Notes: generated by a model from the sequence alone, not told the origin. A stretch of 43,799 nucleotides of DNA from Chitinophaga pinensis (GCA_945863035.1 CAMAZH010000018.1:1-43799), one strand, 5' to 3'; shown: positions 25,755 through 34,297, counted from the stretch's first letter. Numbers and translations are program-made.

Positions 25755-26795
25755 GTGCTCAATCCTGTTAAACGAAACAACGTTCTGCTGAAAATTTCGA
25801 TTTTGGTTCTGCTCGCGTTTGTTTTGTTTTGGATTGATTTGTCTATGGGGTCGGCACAGATTTCTTTTTCAAGACTTTTAAGCCTGCTTTTCTCAACCGA
25901 TCAGCATTCATCCGAGTGGTTCACAGTACATATTTTTCGTTTGCCCAGAGTACTTACTGCTGTTTTTGTTGGAATTGCGCTCTCGGTTAGCGGATTACAG
26001 ATGCAGACCGTGTTCCGCAATCCCCTTGCCGGGCCCTATGTGCTTGGTATCAGCTCGGGCGCCAGCCTTGGGGTGGCCTTGGTAGTACTGGGTTTTAGCG
26101 GGTATTTTGCAGGAAACGTGTTTTTTCTTTCCGGAAGCTGGCTTCTGGTAACTGCAGCTTGGTTGGGTTCCGCTTTGGTCCTCTTCATAATTCTAATGGT
26201 CTCCTTCCGGGTCAGGGATATCATGACCCTTCTCATTCTGGGAATCATGTTTGCCAGTGGGATTTCGGCCATCATAAGTATTCTTCAGTATTTCTCGGGG
26301 GAGTCGGCCCTTAAGGCATTTGTAATCTGGACCATGGGTAGCGTGAGTAATGTAAGCCGGGAGCAGATTCCTGTGATTCTGGCCGGAATAATCCCGGGGC
26401 TAATAATTGCGCTTTTGGTTGTGAAATCCTCGAATGCCATCCAACTTGGCGAAAGTCATGCTAAAACCCTTGGAATTAATATCATCAGGTACCGTACCCT
26501 GGTCTTTGTAAGCACTAGCCTGTTAACCGGAACCGTTACCGCCTTCTGCGGCCCTATAGGTTTTATTGGCATAGCTGTTCCACACATCTGCCGGATGATT
26601 TTCCAAACCTCAAGGCAAGGGATACTTTTAATCTCCTCCATTTTTACCGGAACCTCTGTGATGCTCATCAGCGATATTGTTTCCCAGTTTCCCGGCTCAG
26701 AATCAATACTGCCCATAAACGCTGTGACATCCCTTTTGGGAATTCCTGTTGTAATCTGGATCATCTTCAGGAAACAAAAGCTTATTGCTGCCTGA
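25755..26795 (+). CDS. btuC: Cobalamin ABC transporter permease BtuC
   Basis: 346 residues, FecCD/BtuC family with about ten membrane helices. Conserved features are LPRVLTAVFVGIALSVSGLQ, FRNPLAGPYVLGISSGASLG (near the N-terminal third), VRDIMTLLILGIMFASG, and FCGPIGFIGIAVPHICRM near the cytoplasmic coupling helices. It forms the inner-membrane channel of the BtuFCD importer. The start is a GTG at 25755, needed to include the first membrane helix (NVLLKISILVLLAFVLFWID); the next ATG lies within or after that helix. The stop is 1 bp before the btuD ATG. Cobalamin specificity is inferred from the riboswitch; sequence alone also fits iron-siderophore permeases. Confidence 0.9.
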   Translation: MLNPVKRNNVLLKISILVLLAFVLFWIDLSMGSAQISFSRLLSLLFSTDQHSSEWFTVHIFRLPRVLTAVFVGIALSVSGLQMQTVFRNPLAGPYVLGISSGASLGVALVVLGFSGYFAGNVFFLSGSWLLVTAAWLGSALVLFIILMVSFRVRDIMTLLILGIMFASGISAIISILQYFSGESALKAFVIWTMGSVSNVSREQIPVILAGIIPGLIIALLVVKSSNAIQLGESHAKTLGINIIRYRTLVFVSTSLLTGTVTAFCGPIGFIGIAVPHICRMIFQTSRQGILLISSIFTGTSVMLISDIVSQFPGSESILPINAVTSLLGIPVVIWIIFRKQKLIAA

Positions 26796-26796
26796 T

Positions 26797-27798
26797 ATGG
26801 ACGAGTTAAATCACATAGTAAGTCTTCATGAGGCTTCGGTAGGATTCCGGAGCAGGAGCGGGAACATTGTACTCCTAGAAAACCTAAACCTCCAAGTGAA
26901 ATCCGGAGAGCTTACGGGTTTGATCGGTCGTAACGGCGCGGGGAAAAGTACCCTTCTGCGCTGCATTGTCCGATTGCATAGACTTTTACACGGATCTGTT
27001 ACCTTGAAGAATCGAAACATTCAGGATATTCATCCCAACGAATTTGCCCAAGTGCTTGCTTATGTTTCTTCAGGTCTTGAATATTCCGAAACTATGACGA
27101 TCCTTGAAATGGTAAGCCTTGGCAGATATCCCTATACCAACTGGATCGGTAAACTCTTACCTGAAGACAACAGACTGATCGATGATGCCCTGGTGCAGGT
27201 GGGAATCAATCATCTCGCCAAAAGAAAGCTTAGTGAGGTTAGCGACGGCGAGCGTCAGAAGGCTATGATTGCCCGCACCCTTGCCCAAAACACCGATTTG
27301 ATTGTATTGGACGAACCAACCGCATTCCTCGATCTTCCATCAAAGTACGATATTATCAGCCTTCTGCATGAACTTACACGTAAGGGGAAAACAGTTATTT
27401 ACAGCACCCATGACCTTAATATTGCCTTGCGATTCAGCGATAAAATCTGGCTTATCGATAATAAAAACGTGCATGATGGCTCTCCTGAAGATCTGATTCT
27501 CGACAAAACCATTGCCGGTATTTTTGAATCGGATAAAATTCTGTTAAACCAAACCACAGGCGACTTTGAGATACGGAAGCATTTAACGCGTAAACTAAGT
27601 CTGAAATGCGAAAATCCGCATTTGCTTCACTGGACACGACAAGCGCTGCAAAGAGCCGGTTATGAGATAGATAATAATAGGGCGGATCTCCCACTGGTAA
27701 CAGCGGAACAAATTGACAACAGAATAATTTGGAAAATTCAGCGTTTAAATGAAACTTTAGTTTTCGAAAGCATTTACGATATGCTTTCTTCCCTTTAA
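26797..27798 (+). CDS. btuD: Cobalamin ABC transporter ATPase BtuD with C-terminal extension
   Basis: 333 residues. Walker A is GRNGAGKST (44-52), the signature is SEVSDGERQK in place of canonical LSGGQ, Walker B is LIVLDEPTAF, and the H-loop is YSTHDLNIAL. This is the FecE/BtuD branch and powers BtuC. The ATG at 26797 is used; a TTG 4 codons upstream overlaps btuC. About 80 residues follow the usual domain end (FEIRKHLTRKLSLKCENPHL, ending ESIYDMLSSL), an extension I recall from other Bacteroidota importers of this type, with no known role. The gene is 1 bp after the btuC stop and 12 bp before the next small gene. Confidence 0.92.
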   Translation: MDELNHIVSLHEASVGFRSRSGNIVLLENLNLQVKSGELTGLIGRNGAGKSTLLRCIVRLHRLLHGSVTLKNRNIQDIHPNEFAQVLAYVSSGLEYSETMTILEMVSLGRYPYTNWIGKLLPEDNRLIDDALVQVGINHLAKRKLSEVSDGERQKAMIARTLAQNTDLIVLDEPTAFLDLPSKYDIISLLHELTRKGKTVIYSTHDLNIALRFSDKIWLIDNKNVHDGSPEDLILDKTIAGIFESDKILLNQTTGDFEIRKHLTRKLSLKCENPHLLHWTRQALQRAGYEIDNNRADLPLVTAEQIDNRIIWKIQRLNETLVFESIYDMLSSL

Positions 27799-27810
27799 AA
27801 ATAATAAAGC

Positions 27811-28020
27811 ATGAAATCAATTAAAAAAACAATCGCCTATTTTTTTACAGGTCTTGTCTTGATCTTTGCCGTAATCGCCATTTTGGGAATCTGGGATATT
27901 ATCGAGCTGGATCATCTTATCCGAAAAATGTTCGGCTCAGTATTGGTTATTATGGCAGCTGCTGCTGTTATTGTATTTCTTTTCGGTGTGTTGATAAGGG
28001 ATAACGAGAATAAGGACTAG
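27811..28020 (+). CDS. Small two-helix membrane protein
   Basis: 69 residues with two hydrophobic helices (IAYFFTGLVLIFAVIAILG and VLVIMAAAAVIVFLFGVLI) joined by a short polar loop (WDIIELDHLIRKMFGS), and a charged tail (RDNENKD). It starts 12 bp after btuD and is probably the last gene of the B12 operon. No function is recognised. It may be an accessory subunit of the importer or a bystander. Confidence 0.7.
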   Translation: MKSIKKTIAYFFTGLVLIFAVIAILGIWDIIELDHLIRKMFGSVLVIMAAAAVIVFLFGVLIRDNENKD

Positions 28021-28041
28021 CCAGAAAAAGAAGTTGAAATA

Positions 28042-29154
28042 TCAGGAATGTATTATTCCTGCAATTTTGGCTGCATTTTCCGAATTGCTGTAGTTTTGGA
28101 GAAGGTTTTCGCGTTTTGTGATTTCTTCCGACTCAAATTTGCAGGTCATAATTCTTTGGATAATCCGGATTATTTCAGCGTCAGTATTACCGGTTTCGGT
28201 AAGTTTCTCAAGACCGCTTCCCTCCGTCATCAAAGGGTTAGTAACCACAAAACGGCCCTTGAACAGCGAGTTTAAAAGCTTAAGCTTAAGCCCGCTTGCC
28301 TGAAAAGTATAGCATAGATGAATATGGGCATCATGCTGCAATTTGTCCATTTCTGCCTCGCTGGGGTTTTCTGTCAATGTAATATTTCCTCTCCGGGTAA
28401 TTTCTCTTTTTAAGTGATCGGAAGGGTTCTTTCCGGCAATAATAACAGGGAAATCGGTATGAGTGAAGACATTTCCAATGCAATGAAGCACAGCGGACTC
28501 ATTCTCCTCAACCTCCAGGTTTCCATGCATCAGAATAAAATCCCCATTTCCTTCTTTCGAACTCACCCTATTATTCGCATGAAATGCCCCAATATGTATA
28601 GTCTTCCCATACTTCCGGTCAAAATATGCAGCATCTGAAATCGAAATTGCCAGAATAAGGTCTGCAAATTTCAAAACCTTCTCGTACCTCGCAAGCTTAA
28701 AACTCTCAGCCCTGTAATATAGCCTGTTTCTGAAAGTGGTTTTCGTTTTGGACAGGAATGCATAATACTCATGTTCAATATTATGCATCCTGACCAATTT
28801 CTGTTTATGTTTAAGTAGGGGATGATTAAGGTAGAAACAACAGTGCAAGCCCTCAAACAAAATGGGGAAATCGTCTTGTGCGAGATTCAAAAGCAAGTCC
28901 TCCGATTTCCTGGAACTCACAATATAGGGCAGAAATGAAAACTGCGATACCCAGCCTGTTTTCCGGGGATAATAAAATACTTTCTCACAAAGGGCATTGA
29001 GCTCGGGAGAGGGAGGGCGGTTATACTCGAAAACGTGCAGAATAATAGCAATTCCCGCTTTGTGAAGAGCTTTGATTTTAAAGTAAACATCAATGACTCC
29101 GCCATAATCTGGCGGGTATGGATTAATAAAAGATACAATATGAAGCTTTTTCAA
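28042..29154 (-). CDS. Glycosyltransferase, GT-B fold (family 4-like)
   Basis: 370 residues. The N-terminus MKKLHIVSFINPYPPDYGGV is the typical GT4 opening with the glycine-rich acceptor loop. Other landmarks are LVRMHNIEHEYYAFL, FADLILAISISDAAYF (linker between domains), ADNRVS-like GAFHANNRVSSKEGNGDFIL and a C-terminal donor domain with FPVIIAGKNPSDHL. The canonical E-x7-E donor motif is weak (SLFKGRFVVTNPLMTEGSGL). It is likely cytoplasmic, adding a sugar to a cell-surface glycan or lipid. It stands alone, convergent with the B12 operon and divergent from the next gene, so no pathway can be assigned. Confidence 0.82.
   Translation of the reverse strand: MKKLHIVSFINPYPPDYGGVIDVYFKIKALHKAGIAIILHVFEYNRPPSPELNALCEKVFYYPRKTGWVSQFSFLPYIVSSRKSEDLLLNLAQDDFPILFEGLHCCFYLNHPLLKHKQKLVRMHNIEHEYYAFLSKTKTTFRNRLYYRAESFKLARYEKVLKFADLILAISISDAAYFDRKYGKTIHIGAFHANNRVSSKEGNGDFILMHGNLEVEENESAVLHCIGNVFTHTDFPVIIAGKNPSDHLKREITRRGNITLTENPSEAEMDKLQHDAHIHLCYTFQASGLKLKLLNSLFKGRFVVTNPLMTEGSGLEKLTETGNTDAEIIRIIQRIMTCKFESEEITKRENLLQNYSNSENAAKIAGIIHS
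28043..28061. terminator. Weak hairpin between convergent small membrane protein and glycosyltransferase genes
   Basis: CAGGAAT (28043-28049) pairs with ATTCCTG (28055-28061) around a 5-nt loop. It overlaps the last codons of the minus-strand glycosyltransferase. Only short, interrupted T-runs follow on either strand, so terminator function is uncertain. Confidence 0.35.
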
Positions 29155-29258
29155 TTGCTTTCAGAATTTAAATGGCTTAAATTACATGAGTTTTTCTGAA
29201 ATATGTAACAATCAGACAATAAAAAACGTCTGAAATCTGTTAGAATTGCCAGAACACT

Positions 29259-29735
29259 ATGAAAAAAGAAAAAGCAGTAACTCTCATGCACACTTCAAAT
29301 ACAAATAAAGGTCATCGGTTTGGAATTAATCTTCGATTTGTAGATCTATGCAATGTGGAAATAAAGTATTTGATTTTAGCTTTTAGCCTGTTGCTGCTGC
29401 TTTTATGCTCTTCCAATGCCTTTACTCAAACTGTAGAAAAGGAGTTGCAGGATAATTTGAAAAGTGTAAAAGTGTTTTCTTTTCTGGGATTTAACATTGT
29501 TCTTGACGTTAAGGATGAACTTGAGGGGGAACCTCTTAATCTTGATGAGTCAAACTATTTTTATGGAGATCGAAAGATGTTTATGGAAAAATGGATGGTT
29601 AAGCCGGACAAATGGTTCAGTAACGAGCCTCTGCCTCAGCCGTACAAAGACGACAATTTTGAGAAATGGATGCTCCACCCATCCGATTGGGGTAGCAAAA
29701 GCCCGGTAGACACCAATCTGACTGAGAAACCATAG
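29259..29735 (+). CDS. Secreted/envelope protein with repeated W-M-x-x-P-x-x-W motif
   Basis: 158 residues. A basic N-region (~1-35) precedes a strongly hydrophobic segment (YLILAFSLLLLLLCSSNAF), ending TQ, probably a signal peptide or anchor. The mature part has an acidic region and two motif copies, KWMVKPDKW and KWMLHPSDW, about 30 residues apart, with no cysteine. I recall comparable tryptophan-rich motifs near the ends of small exported Bacteroidota proteins, but no characterised family. The neighbours are a divergent glycosyltransferase and a gene-free stretch. Function unknown. Confidence 0.65.
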   Translation: MKKEKAVTLMHTSNTNKGHRFGINLRFVDLCNVEIKYLILAFSLLLLLLCSSNAFTQTVEKELQDNLKSVKVFSFLGFNIVLDVKDELEGEPLNLDESNYFYGDRKMFMEKWMVKPDKWFSNEPLPQPYKDDNFEKWMLHPSDWGSKSPVDTNLTEKP

Positions 29736-30014
29736 GCTTATTTTTAACTATATGCTTATAATGAATTTTTCTAAGGGTAGTTTTATATCCTCAAAGCGTT
29801 AAAAAAAGTTAAAAAGAAGCTGCTTTTCACAACAAAAAATCTTCCTGCCCGTATATAAGTCATGTTTCAAACAGAAATCCTGCATACCTCAGAAAGTATA
29901 TTTTATCCTTCGGAACGCTCTGATTGTATGAGATTTAAAATTGTACGGGTTTAAAACCCACCACGTTCTTATAAATTTCCAAGTTGGTAAAAATTGATTG
30001 AATACCGATCTTTT
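29736..30014. other. AT-rich intergenic stretch upstream of the short-RNA candidate
   Basis: About 280 bp with no coding frame of note. A 13-bp palindrome (GGGTTT-A-AAACCC) lies at 29947-29959. Nothing else was identified until the sigma-54-like motif at 30015. Confidence 0.4.
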
Positions 30015-30030
30015 TGGCATGAAAATTGAA
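30015..30030 (+). promoter_or_regulatory. Sigma-54-like (-24/-12) promoter
   Basis: TGGCATGAAAATTGAA matches the RpoN consensus TGGCACRNNNNTTGCW at all but two fixed positions (C to T in the -24 box, C to A in the -12 GC). The GG-to-G spacing is correct. The predicted start is near 30041. The loss of the -12 GC lowers certainty. Confidence 0.45.
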
Positions 30031-30040
30031 TCATACAAAG

Positions 30041-30125
30041 ACAGTTAATAGTAGTTTTTTTCATAGATAGTTTTAGGGTTAGTTAGTTTAAAGTGTCGTC
30101 ATGTGAATGATGACACTTTTTTTTT
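30041..30125 (+). ncRNA. Candidate short RNA of ~85 nt ending in a strong terminator
   Basis: From the start predicted by the sigma-54-like promoter to the end of a perfect terminator is about 85 nt. No ORF with a plausible start fits it. It contains the repetitive TTTTAGGGTTAGTTAGTTTA stretch (30071-30090). Whether it is a free sRNA or just a terminated leader for argS is unknown. No known RNA family was recognised. Confidence 0.4.
30091..30125 (+). terminator. Strong rho-independent terminator upstream of argS
   Basis: GTGTCGTCAT (30093-30102) pairs with ATGATGACAC (30107-30116; one G-U pair) around a GTGA loop and is followed by nine T residues. No protein gene ends nearby (the closest is 356 bp upstream), so it probably terminates a short untranslated transcript. 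Confidence 0.85.
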
Positions 30126-30154
30126 GTTTCTGGCTTCTTTTTTAAAGCTATGGT

Positions 30155-30162
30155 TATCTTTG
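30155..30162 (+). promoter_or_regulatory. -7 element (TATCTTTG) of argS
   Basis: TATCTTTG fits TAnnTTTG and lies 30 bp upstream of the argS ATG, just after the terminator. It overlaps an in-frame ATG at 30150, which argues against that codon as the start. No clear -33 TTG is seen at 19-21 bp. Confidence 0.6.
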
Positions 30163-30191
30163 CACACAAATTATTTCATCCCCCGCAGCAC

Positions 30192-31979
30192 ATGAGAACT
30201 CTCGAAGATAAAATTATTGATTGCTTTCAAACGGCAATAAGCAGCCTTTATGGCAAAGAAGCCGATAAATCCCAACTACAGCTTCAGAAAACGAAAAAGG
30301 AATTTAAAGGCGACTTTACCCTGGTCGTTTTCCCCTTGCTTCGTCTTTCAGGAAAGAATCCTGAACTCACAGCAAGTGAACTGGGGCAATATGCGAAAGA
30401 CAATCTTCAGGAAGTGGCAGATTTTAATGTCATAAAGGGATTTCTGAACCTGGAGATCAGCAGGGAGTATTGGCTTTCATTTTTGACCAAAGCTCTGGAA
30501 CATACGGAATATGGGTATTTTCCGATCCGAGAAGAGGAAGGCAGCGTGATGGTTGAATACTCCTCTCCCAATACAAACAAACCCCTTCATCTGGGCCATA
30601 TCCGTAACAACCTCCTTGGCTTTTCCATTGCCCGTATTCTCGAAGCTAATGGGAATAAGGTGGTTAAGGTGAATCTGGTTAACGACCGTGGAATTCATAT
30701 CTGCAAATCAATGTTGGCATACAGTCGTTTTGGATCGGGCGAAACCCCTTTATCCCCCGAGATAATAAAAGGCGACCACCTCGTAGGGAAGTATTATGTG
30801 AGGTTCGATCAGGAGCTGAAGAAGGAAATCGAAATCCTCGTCAGCGAAGGGATGAGTAGGGAAGAGGCAGAGAAAAAATCGAGCCTGATGGCCGACGCAC
30901 GTGAAATGTTGCTGAAATGGGAAGCAGGGGACCCTGCCACTATCGAACTTTGGAAGACCATGAACGGATGGGTTTATCAGGGATTCGAAGCGACCTACAA
31001 GAAGATGGGTGTTGATTTCGACAGAATGTATTATGAATCGGAAACCTATAGCCTTGGAAAGGAGTTGGTTTTCAGGGGATTGGAATCGGGTGCCTTATAC
31101 AGGAAAGACGACGGCTCGGTTTGGGTCGATCTTTCGGGCGACGGGCTTGACCAGAAGCTGCTGCTTCGCTCCGACGGCACAACCGTTTACATGACCCAGG
31201 ATATCGGAACCGCGCACCAGCGTTTTGAGCAGTATAAAATCGACAAACATATTTACGTTGTTGGTAATGAGCAGAATTACCACTTTCAGGTATTGAGCCT
31301 GGTTTTAAAGAAACTGGGGTTTGAATGGTTTAATAAGATTTTTCATCTGTCGTACGGTATGGTTGAGCTCCCCGAGGGTAAGATGAAATCGCGTGAGGGA
31401 ACTGTTGTTGATGCCGACGATCTGATCGATGAGATGGTTGGCACTGCAAAACAGATGTCGGAAGAACTTGGAAAACTGGGCGAATATCCCGATGAGGAGA
31501 AACAACGAATTTACAGGCAAATTGGCTTGGGGGCGTTAAAATACTTTATTCTGAAGGTTGATCCCAAAAAGAATATGATGTTCGATCCCCGCGAATCCAT
31601 CGATTTTAACGGTAATACGGGGCCGTTCATCCAATATACCTATGCCCGGATCCAGTCGGTGCTGAGGAAGTCCTCAGAGATGAAGGGCTTAACCGGCGAG
31701 CGAGCAGCCCTGAATGAAAAAGAAATAGCCCTTGTTAAAATTGTTTATGATTTTCCGGAAACGGTTAAATCTGCGGGCGAATCGCTTAATCCTGCTCTTA
31801 TAGCAAACCATCTTTTTGAATTGGCAAGGGAATTCAACCAATTCTATCACGAAAACCCGATTCTTACAGCTGACGATAAAGCAAACATTATTACCCGACT
31901 CGAACTCTCGAAACTATGCGGAGAAGTTATCCGAAAGGGCATGTATTTGCTGGGGATTGAGGTTCCGGAGCGTATGTGA
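30192..31979 (+). CDS. argS: Arginyl-tRNA synthetase
   Basis: Class I synthetase charging tRNA-Arg. The 595-residue product has the N-terminal Add-1 domain for tRNA D-loop recognition, the HIGH-type motif NKPLHLGHIRNN, the KMSK-type motif GKMKSREGT, and the C-terminal DALR anticodon-binding domain (PALIANHLFELAREFNQFYH). The conserved VEYSSPNTNKP precedes the HIGH box as in the family. The ATG at 30192 was preferred to 30150 because the latter overlaps the promoter and the family begins close to RTLEDKI. It converges on folD with a 36-bp gap and no obvious terminator between. Confidence 0.97.
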   Translation: MRTLEDKIIDCFQTAISSLYGKEADKSQLQLQKTKKEFKGDFTLVVFPLLRLSGKNPELTASELGQYAKDNLQEVADFNVIKGFLNLEISREYWLSFLTKALEHTEYGYFPIREEEGSVMVEYSSPNTNKPLHLGHIRNNLLGFSIARILEANGNKVVKVNLVNDRGIHICKSMLAYSRFGSGETPLSPEIIKGDHLVGKYYVRFDQELKKEIEILVSEGMSREEAEKKSSLMADAREMLLKWEAGDPATIELWKTMNGWVYQGFEATYKKMGVDFDRMYYESETYSLGKELVFRGLESGALYRKDDGSVWVDLSGDGLDQKLLLRSDGTTVYMTQDIGTAHQRFEQYKIDKHIYVVGNEQNYHFQVLSLVLKKLGFEWFNKIFHLSYGMVELPEGKMKSREGTVVDADDLIDEMVGTAKQMSEELGKLGEYPDEEKQRIYRQIGLGALKYFILKVDPKKNMMFDPRESIDFNGNTGPFIQYTYARIQSVLRKSSEMKGLTGERAALNEKEIALVKIVYDFPETVKSAGESLNPALIANHLFELAREFNQFYHENPILTADDKANIITRLELSKLCGEVIRKGMYLLGIEVPERM

Positions 31980-32015
31980 GGATGGGAATATAAAACCGCA
32001 ATCAAAACTGCGAAG

Positions 32016-32894
32016 CTAATAAATTTCCTTCCGGCCCGCTAAAAGAGTATTCTTTAACAACGAAACAATTGTCATAGGTCCCACACCACCCGGTACCGGG
32101 GTAATATAACTGCACTTTGGCGCGACTTCATCGAAAAGCACGTCTCCGTGAAGTTTGTAACCGGTTTTAGTCTTATCGGAGGGTAAACGGGTTGTGCCTA
32201 CGTCAATTACCACAGCACCTTCCTTAACCATATCAGCTTTTACAAAGCCTGGACTTCCAATGGCCGCGATGAGGATATCTGCTTGCCTGGTAATCTCAGC
32301 AATATTTGGGGTTCGGCTGTGACAAACTGTAACGGTGCAATTCCCGGGTTTGGCTTTTTGCGACAATAAAATGCTCACGGGCCGACCAACGATATTGCTT
32401 CTGCCGATAACAACGCAATGTTTCCCTGCGGTTTCTATGTTGTAGCGGGATATGAGTTCAATGATGCCGGCAGGAGTGGCCGAAACAAATGCGGGCATTC
32501 CCAGCATCATCCTGCCAAGATTTATGGGGTGAAACCCGTCCACGTCTTTTTTTGGATCAATGGCTTCAATGACCTTGTTTTCGGAAATGTGGCCGGGAAG
32601 TGGCAATTGAACTATAAACCCATCGACATTCTCATCCCGGTTCAATTCATCGACTTTAGCCAACAACTCCTCTTCGGTAACACTGTCTTCAAAGCGTATC
32701 AGGGTGGATTGGAATCCAACTGTCTCGCAATCCTTCACCTTGTTGGCAACATAGGTTTCACTGCCGCCATCGTGTCCAACCAATACTGCCGCCAGATGCG
32801 GCCGTTTTTTGCCTTCCTGAACCATTTTATTTACTGCAGCGGCGATTTCCTGTTTGATATCCGCAGCGGTTTGTTTCCCATCGATAAGTTGCAT
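32016..32894 (-). CDS. folD: Bifunctional methylenetetrahydrofolate dehydrogenase/cyclohydrolase FolD
   Basis: Interconverts 5,10-methylene-THF, methenyl-THF and 10-formyl-THF in the cytoplasm. It is 292 residues, normal length. Motifs include [18 protein letters not shown] (catalytic Tyr and Lys), [29 protein letters not shown], the nucleotide-binding [17 protein letters not shown], and the C-terminal [11 protein letters not shown]. It starts 18 bp after the ffh stop on the same strand, so ffh and folD form one operon. Confidence 0.97.
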   Translation of the reverse strand: MQLIDGKQTAADIKQEIAAAVNKMVQEGKKRPHLAAVLVGHDGGSETYVANKVKDCETVGFQSTLIRFEDSVTEEELLAKVDELNRDENVDGFIVQLPLPGHISENKVIEAIDPKKDVDGFHPINLGRMMLGMPAFVSATPAGIIELISRYNIETAGKHCVVIGRSNIVGRPVSILLSQKAKPGNCTVTVCHSRTPNIAEITRQADILIAAIGSPGFVKADMVKEGAVVIDVGTTRLPSDKTKTGYKLHGDVLFDEVAPKCSYITPVPGGVGPMTIVSLLKNTLLAGRKEIY

Positions 32895-32912
32895 AAATAT
32901 ATTTTATTGGAG

Positions 32913-34244
32913 TTAACGTCTCATCATCGGGTTTTTCATCATACGGGCCATGTTTTTGCCGCCGCTCATCATCTTCATCATCTTACGGGTTTCCTCGAAC
33001 TGCTTGATCAGTCGGTTTACTTCCTGTATACTGGTCCCGCTGCCATCGGCAATACGTTTCTTGCGGCTGCCGTTCAGTATTTCAGGCTCAACTCTTTCTT
33101 TGGGGGTCATGGAATGAATGATGGCCTCGATGCTCTTGAATGCGTCGTCGTCGATGTCCACATCTTTTAGAGCCTTCCCAACACCTGGAATCATACTGGC
33201 GAGGTCCTTAATGTTCCCCATCTTCTTAATCTGGTTGATTTGGGTAAGGAAATCGTCGAAACCGAATTGGTTCTTCGCGATTTTCTTCTGTAACTGTCGT
33301 GCCTGCTCCGAATCGAATTGTTCCTGAGCTTTTTCAACAAGTGAAACGATATCACCCATTCCCAGTATCCTGTCGGCCATACGTTCGGGGTAGAACATAT
33401 CCAAGGCATCCATTTTCTCTCCTGTGCCCACGAATTTTATAGGCTTGTTCACAACCGATCTGATAGAAAGTGCTGCCCCGCCTCGTGTATCGCCGTCAAG
33501 TTTAGTCAGCACAACTCCATCGAAATTCAAGCGGTCGTTAAATTCCTTGGCAGTGTTAACCGCATCCTGCCCTGTCATGGCGTCAACAACAAACAAAATC
33601 TCATCGGGCTGAACGGCTGCTTTAATAGCCGCGATTTCGTTCATCATCTCCTGATCTACAGCTAAACGACCGGCCGTGTCGATGATTACAAGATTATGGC
33701 CCAGTGCTTTTGCATGTTTGATGGCCGCTTTGGCGATCTTTACCGGATCTGTGTTTCCATCCTCGGTATAAACCGGGATATCGATCTGTCCGCCAAGAAC
33801 CTTCAACTGCTCAATAGCAGCCGGGCGGTAAACGTCGCCTGCAACCAACAGGGGATTGCGGCCCTTTTTGCTTTTCAGATATTTTGCGAGCTTGCCTGAA
33901 AAGGTCGTTTTTCCTGATCCTTGCAAACCTGCGATAAGAATCACAGCCGGGTTACCCTTCAGGTTCACTTCTACTCCCGAACCGCCCATGAGCTCTACAA
34001 GCTCGTCGTGAACGATCTTAACCATCAGCTGCGAAGGCTTTAGCGAAGTAAGCACGTTCTGTCCTATTGCTTTTTCTTTTACCGTATCGGTAAAGGTTTT
34101 GGCAACCTTGTAGTTAACGTCGGCATCGAGCAAGGCTCTTCTTACGTCTTTAAGGGTCTCGGCAATGTTGATCTCCGTGATTTTCCCCTGTCCCTTAAGT
34201 ATTTGAAATGATTTCTCTAATCTTTCCGATAAATTCTCAAACAT
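32913..34244 (-). CDS. ffh: Signal recognition particle protein Ffh
   Basis: GTPase that binds signal sequences of nascent membrane proteins and delivers ribosomes to FtsY. The 443-residue product has the N-domain (SERLEKSFQILKGQGKITE), G-domain motifs AGLQGSGKTT, DTAGR and TKLDGDTRGG, and a methionine-rich M domain ending MMKMMSGGKNMARMMKN, which holds the RNA- and signal-binding site (GSGTSIQEVNRL). The start is an ATG 23 bp below a good -7 element. First gene of the ffh-folD operon. Confidence 0.98.
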   Translation of the reverse strand: MFENLSERLEKSFQILKGQGKITEINIAETLKDVRRALLDADVNYKVAKTFTDTVKEKAIGQNVLTSLKPSQLMVKIVHDELVELMGGSGVEVNLKGNPAVILIAGLQGSGKTTFSGKLAKYLKSKKGRNPLLVAGDVYRPAAIEQLKVLGGQIDIPVYTEDGNTDPVKIAKAAIKHAKALGHNLVIIDTAGRLAVDQEMMNEIAAIKAAVQPDEILFVVDAMTGQDAVNTAKEFNDRLNFDGVVLTKLDGDTRGGAALSIRSVVNKPIKFVGTGEKMDALDMFYPERMADRILGMGDIVSLVEKAQEQFDSEQARQLQKKIAKNQFGFDDFLTQINQIKKMGNIKDLASMIPGVGKALKDVDIDDDAFKSIEAIIHSMTPKERVEPEILNGSRKKRIADGSGTSIQEVNRLIKQFEETRKMMKMMSGGKNMARMMKNPMMRR

Positions 34245-34266
34245 ATTCCTTATTTATTAACGCCTG

Positions 34267-34297
34267 CAAAAATATAGAAAATTGATTGAAGAACCAA
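34267..34297 (-). promoter_or_regulatory. Bacteroidota-type promoter of ffh-folD
   Basis: On the minus strand TTG (34297-34295) and TATTTTTG (34274-34267) are separated by 20 bp, an excellent match to TTG-N19-21-TAnnTTTG. The ffh ATG lies 22 bp downstream. Confidence 0.75.

Noticed and set aside
24200-27798. Iron-siderophore importer rather than cobalamin
   Set aside because: Sequence families overlap, but the upstream cobalamin riboswitch and absence of siderophore genes favour B12. Not fully excluded.
32418-33170. 250-codon plus-strand ORF
   Set aside because: It is antisense to folD and ffh, both of which show full family motifs; composition is a shadow of those genes.
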